Source: Mangifera indica
Lineage: Eukaryota > Streptophyta > Magnoliopsida > Sapindales > Anacardiaceae
Assembly: GCF_011075055.1 (NCBI RefSeq)
Contig: NC_058141.1
Location: 11,541,639-11,605,638 of the forward strand
Direction of reading: 5' to 3'
Length of the DNA stretch: 64,000 bases
Shown here: positions 45,101 through 56,973 of the stretch, piece after piece
How the letters are laid out: each line of letters begins with the position of its first letter
Numbering within the stretch: position 1 is the stretch's first letter
The notes under the pieces: model-generated
Database searches by the model: none
Seen by the model: only the letters and a program-made list of their open reading frames with translations
What the model was told of the DNA's origin: nothing
Program-made: the position numbers and the translations under genes

Positions 45101-47560
45101 GTGGAAGATGGGGGTGCTCTTCCTTTACCAACGCTGGCTGGTAGATATTTGGGCAAACTTCAAGGTGATATAGTAGCTCCGTATGATTCAAATACTGAGA
45201 GATCTCATGGACTTAATTTGGGATATGAAGATGCTGGAGGTCGCATGTCTTGGTTGCGTAAATGCACTTCTAGGATTTTTAGCATCTCTCCTATTAAAAA
45301 GACTGTTCATGTTTCTACTTCAGTTTCAGTAGAGGAGCAACCACAGTCACCTGTGCCTGCTAATAAGCAAAAAAAGACTGAGGGCTCTGGTTTGCTTCTC
45401 AGTAAAGAAGCAAGAGCATGCAAAATTCCAGAAGATGAATCCCAACCATCTTTCAGGATGGCAAATGATTCCTTTGATTTTCAACAGCTCCAATCTGATA
45501 GCACAATCAAAGAGCTGGATGATGAGTATGCTCCATCTGCTGATGATCATAGCTACATGGATGGTAAGGCACAAGACATTCCTGAAGATTCCCAGCAGTC
45601 AGAACTAAGGAGTGCTCGCCGGAAACCTGGGAGGAGGCCCAAGTCTTTATCAAACAGAACACGCTCAGTGAAGGCTGTGGTTGAAGATGCAAAGATGTTT
45701 CCTGCAGAAAGCCCTGAAGGTGCAGAACTGAATGCGAACATGCAGCCGTACAAGGATAATCAAGGGATTTCTAGTCATACTGAGGAGGCAGCTGGTGGTA
45801 CTTCAAGGAAGCGGCGACGATCACAAGCCTCAAAAATTACAGAAAGTGAGCAAGATGGTGCTGATAGTGACGGACCTTCGGACATTGTCACTGCTGGTGG
45901 GCGCAGGAAGAGGCAGCAGACTGTTATTCCGGCCCAACCTGCTCCAGCAGAGAAGCGATACAATCTCAGACAACACAAGACGTAAGTTCCTAGTGCTTAA
46001 TTAAAGTGAATTTTATGGCATGGTGACAGCTGCTCTTGTAGTTCTATATTCTTTATGTAATGTTCTAGTTGGTTTTTTCCTGGTGAATTAATACAAAATA
46101 AAGATTGTGAACAGAAAAAATGACCATCTCTTTTTGCCTCTGACCGTTTTGTTATTGAATTATTCTGTCTGTGTATAAACATCTGCAGGCTGTTGATTTA
46201 TGTTGGATAATTCTATTGATTGATCTGTTTTCGGATAAAATGGTTGTTTTGCTACCCGGTAAAATTTTCCGGTCTTTGAAGATATGTTGGTAGAGAGTTC
46301 AAATATCCCTACCGTACTCAACAAGCATAGCATTTCTTTAACAATATCATGTCCAGAACTGCACTTTCATCAACATTTTTCCTTTTTTTTACTGTACTTG
46401 AATAACCATTTTATATAATGAATTCTTTATCTTTTGTTGAAATTCTATTGAAGTGGGGGTAGCACAATGTCTTTAAGTTGAGAGCTATCCAAGTCTGAGT
46501 TATAGTATAGCTTACAAGGATGAGCAACATAGTCTATTTCAGTTTAGAGGTTTTGTATAATGGATTTTTTGCAGTATATAGCCACAAACTTGATGTAACT
46601 CATAAAGTTTAGAATTATATATAAGGATGATCAAACTGTTAGCTTCATTTACTGTTTTCTGATAGGCTTTTATTATCACTTAAGTTATAAGGTTGTGGTC
46701 ATGATATGTATATATAAAACTACTTTCGGGGGCCATATTGTAATATCTCATTGATAAGATCTGAAAAGGGGAAAAGGAAAATTTTAACAGTAGAATTGAA
46801 TGAGGATTGATAACTGAAGATGAAAACAAATGCAGCTGAATCCAATAAGAGATGGAAGATTTTATTGGTCGGGCCTCATTGGCTAATACTGATCATTGCT
46901 AAGGTGATCCTGCCAGTTATGTTTTGATTATTACTTAAGCTGTACAAGCAGCACAACACAGTCAACCAATCTGATATGTTATTTAATCTTTAACAGTGTA
47001 GGCACAGCCGTGCCAGCTCAAGCTTTAGCAACACTAGTTGCATCTGATCTGAACAAGACAAGGAAGATGGTAGCTGAAGGTACTAGTGTAGTGGAAGCAG
47101 TACCGAATCCAGGAGATGCATCTGTGTTGTCTCTAGGAATTGCTAGTGAGAATGGCAAGTCTACCCAGTTGGTGCAGCTAACTGCAGTAGGCGGTGTGGA
47201 GTTCTCTCAGGACAGGGTTGTCCAGGTAAAACCTGTTTCCCCTTTCCAGGTTTGTGTTAGTTGCTGGTTGTCAACTGATATTCCTGAGCCTTTCTTTGCT
47301 TGGGCTGGTTTTTCATGAGTTGTTATGTTATACAGTTTAAGTCAACTGAGGACATTGTTGATGATAATGTTGGTGACCAGAAGTCAACCGAGAATGCTGA
47401 GTTGAGTGAAGTTGATGGTACACCAGAGTATGTTGACGAAGGCGAGAACGGGAGTACAATCCTTGAGGAAGACAATGATGATTATGACAACAGCGACGAT
47501 TCAGATCATCCTGGTGAACCATCAATTGGGAAGAAGCTGTGGAAATTTTTTACGTCTTGA
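39155..47560 (+). CDS. CRWN: CROWDED NUCLEI / NMCP1-type nuclear lamina-like coiled-coil protein
   Basis: Eight exons (39155-39472, 40263-40472, 41845-42098, 42220-42490, 42589-42672, 43856-45981, 46997-47225, 47336-47560) join in phase to 1238 residues. CRWN proteins form the plant nuclear lamina and set nuclear size and chromocentre organisation. The N-terminal head ([18 protein letters not shown]) precedes a predicted coiled coil from about residue 105 ([17 protein letters not shown]) through most of exon 6. Then come a CKNC pair, the conserved [18 protein letters not shown] block, NLS-like SRKRRRSQ and [18 protein letters not shown], an acidic region, and the typical tail [12 protein letters not shown]. 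The head and [10 protein letters not shown] point to the NMCP1 group (CRWN1-3), not NMCP2/CRWN4. Intron 5 holds an LTR-like relic. The gene looks intact. Confidence 0.93.
43485..43695 (+). repeat. TRIM/LTR-like relic in CRWN intron 5
   Basis: TCCCACATTGACAAAATACC..., GAAGATTGGTTAAATAACTCGTGAG, AAAACCGTGACGGATTATG, CAAATAATATCTTGACAGTG and a terminal GTTGTTGGA follow the order seen in small plant LTR relics. A diverged triple copy lies at 20225-20850. No coding part is present. It lies in sense orientation within the intron. Confidence 0.5.
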
Positions 47561-50500
47561 AGGGTATCTCACCCCCCCTCCCCTCTAGTTTCTTTATTTT
47601 CTTGATTTAATTCCTTCAACAATTGTATTCATATCTCAGCACTTAGAAGTCCAGATATCTGGACTAAAACGGTATCACTTACATACATAATAATTGAATA
47701 TTAACCAAAATCCGAAGAGTGAAAAAGTAAACAAATTTGAAATAACATTGAAACTGACGGCAAGTAGATTGGGTGGTACCGTAAGGGTACGTTTGATTTG
47801 ATTTCTATTAAAAATGAAAGAGTATTTGAAATTATTTTTTGTATAAATTATTTTTATATTTCATTAAATTTTATATGTATAAATAATTATTGTGCCAGAA
47901 CAATTGAAATAAAAATATATCAATATTTTGTTTTATTTAAATGCCTTTAAAAGATTATTTTGTATAAATTAGTATTGTATTTTGTTAAATTAACATATTT
48001 TTTGTCAAATATATGTTTGTATTTTTTAAAAAAAATTTCCTTTTATAATAAATTAGGATTTTTATGTTATATATCATATCATATTTGATATTAAAAAATT
48101 ATTAAAATATTTTATTATTTATCAAATCAAATAAAAGAATATCATTAATAAAAAATAAATTATTAAAATAATTTTTTATTATTTTTATGCACGCTAATGA
48201 TTATACGTACATCTGGAGGTATTGGCAAAGCAAAGTACTACTGGTAACATAAAAAAATAGTTGTTGTTAAGTCTGTACATTAAAATAAATTGTAGGGGAA
48301 CAACTAAAAATAAATTATTTAAATATTTAATTTATTTTTTAATAGTTATATTAATAAAACAAAGAGTTATTAATTATATTTATGACGCTTTAAGAGATTA
48401 TAAAAATAGTCAATTCTTTAAAGATTAATCTTATTATGATGAAACAACTAAATTAAATATAAAATCCTTCAACGATAAGTATTATTTTTTTGGTAACGAC
48501 TTTAACGATCAATTTCTTCTAACTCAAAAACTTGTATTTAAAATCTCATAAAGAACTAGAAATTTGAACAAGAAATATCGTTAAATCTAAATAATAAAAT
48601 AAACATATATTTTTTATTTTAAATTAATTTCATGGACTATTGTATTGTTAGAAATATAAGTAACATTTGACGGGTGATTAGAAATAGAGTCAATTGCAAG
48701 ATTTTGATGAGGTGAAGGAATTTTTCAGAAGTTTAGCTTACCTAGTGTGAAACACTAGACTTTGTTTTGAGGAGGGACGGGCATAAGGTTTAAAACTATG
48801 AGGGTTTAAGAAATTATTAAAAGCAATTTCAGGGTGCAAAATTTAGAAGTTAAATATATTCCCGAAGTTTAGCATTCCACCAAACTTTATAGGGGAATTG
48901 CTAAACTTTAGTTTGGGGAGGTAATTGCAAGTTTTAAAATATAGGGGTTAAGAAAATTTGACAAACATTTTGAGGGGTGTACATGCAAAAAATTAATGCC
49001 AGTCAATGTAGTGTGCATGTTAAATTTTCTATTGAAACGCTAAACATCGAATTGGGGCTAATTATAAGAATTTAAAGCAAACAAAAGTTTATGTATGATT
49101 TTAGGGGGTAAATGTAAGATTTATAACTTTAGAGATGAATGAAATTTTGCAAAGTTTAGCGTCTTGTACATGCTATTATTGTCAAGTCTTGGGTTTCTTT
49201 AAGTATAACTATTCAAAGAGCTAGTCGTAGGATTTTAAAATTAGAGAGCGTTTATGGATGGTTTATGGAATGTTAATATAAGGATTTGAAAATTGGGGAT
49301 ATATATAATTTGATGTGCAATGAAACATTAGCATGAATTGGCAATTTTTTTAAAATTATATTTATTTGTTTTAACATAAACTATATTATTATGATAGGAT
49401 TCGTCTAAATATTAGTTGTTGTGTTGGTTTTATGCAAAGGATAATAGACGACAGTAAAAAGTAACACTATAACTTGGGTTGGGGGAAAACAAAAAATATT
49501 TCAAATCAATTTAGGTATCACGAATAATATGATAGATTAGTGAAGTTCTTAAGTATGTGTCTTCGTATTAACCTTCAATGTAATAGCTAAAGTATGAAAA
49601 TACTTTGAACGGGATGCTCATTGGCATTGAGGACAATAATAATGACAATATTGGTTGTATCTTCATCTTTACTAAGCAAGTGGTGCAAGTAGTTTCTTTA
49701 TTTGTAGTGTTTCTCTCAAATCGAGAAGGGCAACTCCAAATACCAATTATGATATAGATAAATATGAATTTCGAGAACAATATTATTCACTCATGAAAGC
49801 CAACATTGAAGTTCATAATCCATAAGAAGATGTAACACTAATATTTACATTGATGATGATGATGATGATGCTCTTGTTGATATTCTCATTTCAAAGTTGT
49901 TATCAACAGTTGAGTATTAGATGTCGAGCCTAGGTGTTATAGTGCACGCAAGGTTATCCGAAATCAGGGTTAGAATCTTCCAAAGAGATTTTTTTTTATT
50001 TTCCTCCATGACAACTTACGAGAACTATCTCTTTTTTTCTAATTGAGTAATTAAGGTATCGTAGAATTTCCTTTTTGGTTTAATTAAAATATGAATAAAT
50101 TTTTAAAATTATAATTGAATTAGAAACCTTTAAATATTCCTATTGAATGTAACTTTACCTCTCAAATCATATAAATGGAAAAAACTCATACCCGTAGATG
50201 TACACATATATAAACAATTCTGCTAATCATTAGAAAACTCTTATATATACATTATTTTCAAGATATTTTGTACTATCAGTCAATAACAACATCGTCGATA
50301 TAGATTTTTCTATCATAAAATCAAATAATATTAAAAAATTTATATCTTTTTTACTTTTATTTTACTTTATTCATATAAATAATAGACATCATGGTCTTTT
50401 TGCTAAATTCTCATCACTATTATCATATACCTTAACTTGATCAAAGTTTGAAATTGTGTCCTTAAATTGACGAGGAAAAATATCATAAACAACTACTAAA

Positions 50501-50852
50501 AAATAAAATTAGGAGAATGGAAAATTAAAAAAATAGGAGAATGGAAAATTTTTTATGAAATAATATAAAGTCTAAGCCAGCGCCAAATACTAGCAAAAAT
50601 TATTCTAAACCGAAGACTTCGGAAAAAAAAAAAAAGCAAAAAACTGTTGCTTGGCGTGTAATTCACGTCCATCTCTTCTCTTTCCTTTCCTTTTCGTACC
50701 CATTTGCCAAACCTTTGTCTCTTCCCCCATGCAAATGTATATACAAAAAGCTCCTCAGCGGCTCACCTTTCTTCTGTAAAATTAATTTATAGACTCCTCT
50801 AAATCTCATAACTTAAACCCTACTTTTCTAGAACAGTTCTTCTTCTTCGTAA
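47561..50852. other. Gene-poor AT-rich intergenic stretch
   Basis: The CRWN 3' UTR probably takes the first 100-200 bases. Then follow 1 kb of near-pure A/T and, at 48650-49300, sequence with repeated words such as AAGTTTAGC, CTAAACTTTAGTTTGGGG and TAGGGGTTAAGA, probably a decayed transposon. A (GAT)n run lies at about 49850-49870. The last 150 bases hold the promoter of the IDA-like gene. No conserved protein or RNA gene was recognised. Confidence 0.5.
50735..50748 (+). promoter_or_regulatory. TATA box of the IDA-like peptide gene
   Basis: TGTATATACAAAAA sits about 105-118 bases before the start codon at 50853, at a plausible core-promoter distance with a short leader. Confidence 0.5.
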
Positions 50853-51152
50853 ATGGCTCCGATTTCTTCTTCTTTTAAATCTACGCATCACTTATTCAAA
50901 GCCATCTACTTAGTCTTTCTCATTCTGCTTCTCATTATTGGCTCATGCTATGCCATCAGACCCGGCGCAGGAATGTTTGATGGAAATTTCATGATGGATT
51001 CAGAGAATTACGTGAAGCCTCACAGCAGAAAGTACCATACAGGATTTGTATTTAAAGGTCATCCGTTTAACTTCTTCCCCAAAAGGTCTGCTATTCCACC
51101 TTCTGGTCCGTCCAAGCACCACAACGCGGTGGTGGACTCAACTCCTCCCTAG
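50853..51152 (+). CDS. IDA-like (IDL) secreted peptide precursor
   Basis: A single-exon gene of 99 residues. Residues 1-34 form a signal peptide with a strong hydrophobic core (AIYLVFLILLLIIGSCYA). A variable spacer follows. Near the C-terminus is the family peptide core, FNFFPKRSAIPPSGPSKHHN, matching the conserved PIPPSxPSKRHN motif of INFLORESCENCE DEFICIENT IN ABSCISSION. In Arabidopsis, IDA and relatives are processed outside the cell and bind HAESA/HAESA-LIKE2 receptor kinases to trigger cell separation; some IDLs act in stress responses. The core here has Ala for the first Pro and His for the usual Arg (KHHN). It is followed by AVVDSTPP, not the chain end, which recalls IDL6/7-type precursors. 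The subfamily is not settled, so no symbol is given. Confidence 0.85.
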   Translation: MAPISSSFKSTHHLFKAIYLVFLILLLIIGSCYAIRPGAGMFDGNFMMDSENYVKPHSRKYHTGFVFKGHPFNFFPKRSAIPPSGPSKHHNAVVDSTPP

Positions 51153-52504
51153 TAAACGCTCGTTTACCGGTGCTTGTCTTTACACCTGAGCGATTCCCTC
51201 CACTGGGTTTGTTTCAAAGTTAAAGAGCTCAGGATTTTGAAACGTATAGGAGCATAGCTACTGGGCAAGATGATGATGAACAGATTACAAGGAGGACTAG
51301 TTTGATTTACTTCTCTTACAACCATTAAATTATAGTGTATAGAAAGATTAAGTTGTTGAGGTACAATATTCGATTTGAATACTTTCAAAGTTTGTTGTTG
51401 TCAGTTTTGTAAAGATCGATCAAATGGAGGTATGCTTACATTGATCTGTTTTTGTATTAATAATTTAGTTTGCGATGTAACGATGATCTTCATATTCCCA
51501 TTTTTAGCCTTTACTTAGTGTAGAGGAGAAGCGTCCGGTGGATACCCGGAATTCTCCTTGCCTTCGCTCAGAGTAGACTTTTGGGTGGCCATGGCTGCCT
51601 CCTCTTCCCTCTCGAAAATGTTTGGTAAATTCGATGAATCAATATGGGCGTTTGCTTCAATGTGATAAAAAAGAATACTCAGATAAGATTACAATCTTTT
51701 ATCATTAATATTATTTTGTTTTGTTACCTAATAATATATAATAAGTGATCAGATTATCAACCCCATCAATTAGTTAAAAAATCTTAATTTTATTATAATT
51801 ATATTTTTATTTATTAATTCTTAAAAATAAAAATAACATTATTTTTAATTAATATAACTAATAAAAAAATTATTTTAAAATAATTATATCAAGGGTATTT
51901 AACTAAAATAATATATTAGTATTTTTTTATAACTTTCAATCAAATATAATAATTATTTATATTTATCAAAATTTATTAAATTTTATCAAATATACTAATC
52001 ATTTATATATAACAATCTTTTAGCTAATCCATCTTTAAGGTAATATTTCAATTTTTGTAATAAAACATTACCAAACCAAAAGCACTGTAATTGTTTTATA
52101 TCTATTACGGGGCATGTCAAAAAGGTAAACATTTTATCTTATTATATCCAATTATATTAACAATAAAATTATGTGTATCTATTTTTAGTATATAAATAGA
52201 TACACATTTAATATGTGTTATCATTTGATTCGATAATTTTAAATTAAAAATAAAATAATATCAAATCATATAATCATACATATAAATATATATTTATTTA
52301 TGTATTTAAAATAGATACACATATAATATTAATTTTTGTTAAAAGTAGCATAAATTTTCTTAGAATAATCTAAATAACCATGAAATTTTGGAAACATTAA
52401 ATCATTTATGAGAAAACTATCGATCACTGGCAAATTATTGTAAATAATTTGCTTATAAAATGGAATATAGGAAAAAGTTGAAGTAAAAACAATGAAGGAA
52501 GAAT

Positions 52505-52550
<46 letters not shown>

Positions 52551-55500
52551 TTATTTATTTATCTAAAATACGTTTTTAAAAGTAAAAATGACAATTAGAA
52601 TTCTTGTAATTATTGATCCTACTCATTAATTTTAATTTGTCTTAATTACTCAATTAATAAGAGGATGAAACTTTTTAAAAGTAAAATCTCTCTTTCTATA
52701 TAATATATTTTTAAAGCAATTTTTTTATTTTATTTTACATATGTAAATAAAAAAATTACGAAAGAGAATATTTCTGTAATAATAATTTAGGAAACAAAGT
52801 AAAAATGAATTGGATTCGACTTTAAAAAGTAATCTAAAAAACTTTATTAAATTTAATATATTAATATTTTATCTTGCATTCAAATGCATGTAGACTTAAT
52901 TTAAAAATAAATATATCACGTAATTTACATTTAAAGCGTAAATTATTGGGTGATTTTATATATAAATAATATTTATTATTTGATTAAATAATTTTAAATT
53001 AAAAATAAAATAATATTTAATTATATAATAATACAATATATATTCATTTAAATAGATTCTCAACAGGTGTAAACATACAATTGCCAACCAAGAATTAATG
53101 GAATTTTATAATTTACTGTAGCTGCTTAAATTATAAGCAATGCTGATGTGATAATCATAAGATAAGATTAGTAAATAAAATTAATTAATATGCCCTGCGC
53201 CCAAGAGTCTCAATCTCAACCCAAATCACTTGCAAATATTACGGAAGCTCTGCTATGTTCAACTCTATATTTCATAAATTGGCTCACTAACTTTAATATT
53301 AAAATACAAGTATATTTCCTTCTTCGTCCGTATGCTTCATGTCGGATTAATTAGCTGATAACGATTTTCAGATTTTTCAAATTAAAAGAGAAAAATGATA
53401 TAAACTTTAGGATTTTAAAGTTCAATGATAAAATAACGATTTTATCGTTTTCTAAACAGAAAATTCTAACAAATGTTAATTTATAAATGAGTGTTTAAAT
53501 TTTTTAACTATTATAAATATATTTTTAAGATTGAGTTAAAACTTAAATGAAAAATAATATTTTTACCCAATAATAAAATATCAAACAGGTAGGAAGATTT
53601 TGATATTCATATCTCAGGTATGTTCAGAAAATGAGATGAATCCGCCGGCAGCGTAACCCTATCTCCCATAATGACTTAACGCTGATTCTCACACATCGAT
53701 GAACAATATAATATGTAAACATCTTGCATATGAACGAATCATATTACAAATTTTATACTGTGTTTATGGAATGTCAAAAGTTAAAAGTCAACACAGGTTT
53801 TATAAGCCCGACGTTTTGATTCCAGTTTTCAAGGGAAGCAGCTTCTGCCTTTTTATTAACAAAATTTCGTTAGCAATTTGGATGAAACATGTAATAGAAA
53901 AGTGTTTTCGAGTCATTCATTCTTTGTTGGGAAAATGTAAATCACTCAAATGTCCATTATTCAACACTTTGTGTTCCCTTCTTTTACTTGGGCTTCCTTG
54001 AAAGACGGCTTTATTTATCACCTGGCCTACTTTTTTAAGTACTATGAGTGGATATAAATTAAATTAAGTTTAAATATTTTTTAATTTAAATTTGATTTAA
54101 ATAAAAAATAATTTAACTAAAGTTTAACTCAAATTTATTGAGTTAATATTAAGAGTGATTCAAGTTTGATTTGAATAAAAATAATTTTGTTTGAATTTAA
54201 TTTGAATTTATGATTCAAATTTATAACTCAGATATGTGGTTCATTAATAAAATGATGTTGTTTAATAATTATTTAATATAATTCGAATCGAGTCATGAGT
54301 TAAGTTTGAATCGAATCGACTCATCTATCTAGCTCACGAACTAAATTAAATTGAACTCTCGATAGCTCGAATTCAATTCAATTTTAAAACGAACAAACTC
54401 TCTTAATTTGAACTTGATTCATATTCGAAATAAACACATTTAAACCAAACAGAATCAAGTCAAGTCAAATTAAATTGAATTAACTTTTAAAACTGTGCTA
54501 ACTAGGTTTGAGCCCGACCCTATCTCTAAGGGCTCTAGTTTACCAAATTTTTAACTTCCACGTGTACATTTTCAGGGCAAGTAAAAAATGATTAATTAAT
54601 GATATATGTATAAATGGATCGAACAAAAATTATTTAAGAAAGAACAACATTACTTACAATCATTTGAATATATAAATAAATATATATAACAATTTAGTTA
54701 AACTAAATAATTGAAGTATGTCAGCAAATGGATTGTCCTGATGGGGCTAAAGATCATCAGAAAATCAACAAATTGGCCATTTTTTTCAAGATGTAGAATC
54801 CCGATGGACTTTTATTTACAAAGAATTGATATCCATGAAATGAATAGTTATTGGAAGATGGGGTATCTGAAGAACACAATCTATTCAAGATGGCCTCATC
54901 TTCCAAAGATAGAACGCTTAATGCAGTTGTTTAGAATCTAGACCCTCTGCTTTTTGTTGGAGGCACTACAAATATACGTATCAAAGATGACTAAACCCTT
55001 CATTTAATTATGCATGCCATCAATGTTACTCTACATGCTATTGCTTCGTTGCTTTTATCTAATAATGAAGCTGTTATACGGTTAATAACTCTTCTCAGAA
55101 GTCCATTCTTAGATATGATTATATGTAGTAATTGGTGGATAGCGAGTAATTGATATGGTAGCTTGCAGGCCAAAGGACCGAGATGAATCGACCACTCACA
55201 TTATAACTTTACTGATTATTCACTATTGAATGAATATTTTCTATTTAGTAGCTTGCAATCTACTAAAATTCTATTTAAGGTATACGTGTCTCAACAAAGA
55301 ACTAACAACCGCATAACTTATATTCGATGCTCCACAAAGTAAAAAGGTCTTGCAAGGATAAGGCTATAGTAACATTCTTATCAAAAAAGGAATTTATTTA
55401 GATAATTTGCAAGATATCCTCATAAACTTTTCCAATAAGATATTCACATATTCTTTAAACATGATCTTCTCCCATTTAAATTTGAATTACGGGGCATTCT

Positions 55501-56193
55501 TTAGGATGATCATAATCTAGTGAAATTTTATGTATATTTCTCCATAAAAAACATAATTTTTAACTATATTATTTTAAAATTAAAACAAATATTGAATTTG
55601 AGTTTGAGCTCATTAAAATTTAGAACCGTGGCTCGAGCTCAAGATCAAGTCATAATTACTTAGTTTAGATTTGCTCTAATCAAGTTAACAATCAAATTTA
55701 AATTAATTCGAATAAAATCCAATAAATATAAGTATTTTGATCATCGAACTGAACTTCGTTAAATATCATGTATTTACTTCAATAAGGCACGGAGCATACT
55801 CAAAATTCTGAGTATCAATTGGCAAAATGCCAACAAGAGCCTTCTTATAAATTTAAACTTTTTTGCGTGGAATTCTATGACCTCTTAATATTCAATTTTG
55901 AAACAAGCATTGGGTATTATCATGAAATCTGTGATTATAGGAAAAAGCATTCTAATTGAAAAAGTATGTCTTGTTGCCAAACTTCCGAGAAGGAGAATAG
56001 CTGTACATAGATACGCCCATGGTCCATCCCAATAAAGATCTCATGCATTTGAACCACTATACCTAGAGATCACAAAAGCATGCATATTACAAACTTACAA
56101 AGTGGTAAAGCCAGCTCCATCCCCCATACAAAAACTGCAAAATCAATGGAGTATACATTCATTTTTTCCATTTTTTGAAGGGCTTGATCACAG
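51153..56193. other. 5-kb gene-poor AT-rich stretch
   Basis: No convincing gene. The first 350 bases are likely the 3' region of the IDA-like gene. An (AT)n microsatellite lies at 52507-52545. Diverged GAATCGAATCGAGT / GAGCTCGAG-word repeats at about 54040-54530 and 55580-55760 recall the small repeat at 252-562 but lack clear ends. Open frames at 53699-54001 and 54711-54941 have no recognisable features. The last few hundred bases should be the 3' UTR of the MIZ1-like gene. Confidence 0.5.
52507..52545. repeat. (AT)n microsatellite
   Basis: About 19 AT units followed by a short TTTA run, in intergenic DNA. Confidence 0.85.
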
Positions 56194-56973
56194 CTAAACC
56201 CTAAGCAAGTACACACTGAGTTCAGGACCTCCACTACAATCCGGATTCATCATGTAAAAAGCCTCTGAATCTTTAGAACCCACAACCCTCTCGAACCTGG
56301 CTCTCATGTACATAAGTTCACCTTCGAACACTCCTCCATATACCTCTCCTTTAGGCAACACTCCAGCACCCATTGAAATTGGTTCCACGGCTTTCAAAAT
56401 CTTCCATTCTTCAGGTCCACATTCACGTTTCATCGCATATCCACATTTCTTGCCATTGCAATAAGTCCTCCAAAGAGGCTCCTGCAGCAGCTTAATGCCT
56501 TTCTTTTCGGTTTTCTTTTCACATTCCAGGGCAATCCTGACCAGCCCTGAAGCCATTTCTCGTACCAAAACACTTGTTGGTGTTGCGAGCTCTATCAGGA
56601 AAGCTGGATTTAGCTTGGCGTCTTCTTGAAATGCAAAATGAACATGGCCACGTCGATACCCAAAAAGCGTAACTATCACTCGACTGCCTAAACCTGAATG
56701 ATAGGACGACCGGCTCTTGCCAAATATAGTCAGTGCTGAGCGAAGCTTAGAAACTGCAACAACTGGAAACTTCTTCCTCCTTGCTGGAAGCTCTGCAATT
56801 TGAGTTGGAACTGATATTGTAAGCTGATCCTCTTCTTTCTCCTCCTCACAGAAGGAGTTGGTTAAGATTTCTTCCATATCGTCTTCATCTTCAACTTTCT
56901 TTCTCCAGTAGAAGTATCTCCTGGAGAATGAGAAAGATGAATCATGAGGGGTTTTGGCCCTGATTGCTTTCAT
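56194..56973 (-). CDS. MIZU-KUSSEI1-like protein (DUF617)
   Basis: A single-exon gene of 259 residues. The start is ATG 56973 (MKAIRAKTPHDSSFSFSRR), matching the family; the frame opens a few codons further upstream only at a TTG. The N-terminal third is basic then acidic and probably disordered. The DUF617/MIZ1 domain covers about residues 90-259 and shows the family blocks VIVTLFGYRRGHVHFAFQED, VREMASGLVRIALECEK, YCNGKKCGYA, FERVVGSKDSEAFYMMNPD and the end GGPELSVYLLRV. MIZ1 is needed for root hydrotropism in Arabidopsis, and family members are peripheral ER proteins; the role of this paralogue is unknown. Intronless structure is normal for the family. The gene looks intact. Confidence 0.92.
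   Translation of the reverse strand: MKAIRAKTPHDSSFSFSRRYFYWRKKVEDEDDMEEILTNSFCEEEKEEDQLTISVPTQIAELPARRKKFPVVAVSKLRSALTIFGKSRSSYHSGLGSRVIVTLFGYRRGHVHFAFQEDAKLNPAFLIELATPTSVLVREMASGLVRIALECEKKTEKKGIKLLQEPLWRTYCNGKKCGYAMKRECGPEEWKILKAVEPISMGAGVLPKGEVYGGVFEGELMYMRARFERVVGSKDSEAFYMMNPDCSGGPELSVYLLRV

Noticed and set aside
43882..45978. Several minus-strand frames opposite CRWN exon 6
   Set aside because: They are antisense to a long coiled-coil exon whose Glu/Lys codons readily give open Ser/Phe/Leu frames on the other strand.
53699..54941. Open frames of 76-100 codons in the 51-56 kb gap
   Set aside because: No conserved motif, no splice partner and AT-rich codons; I could not support them as genes.
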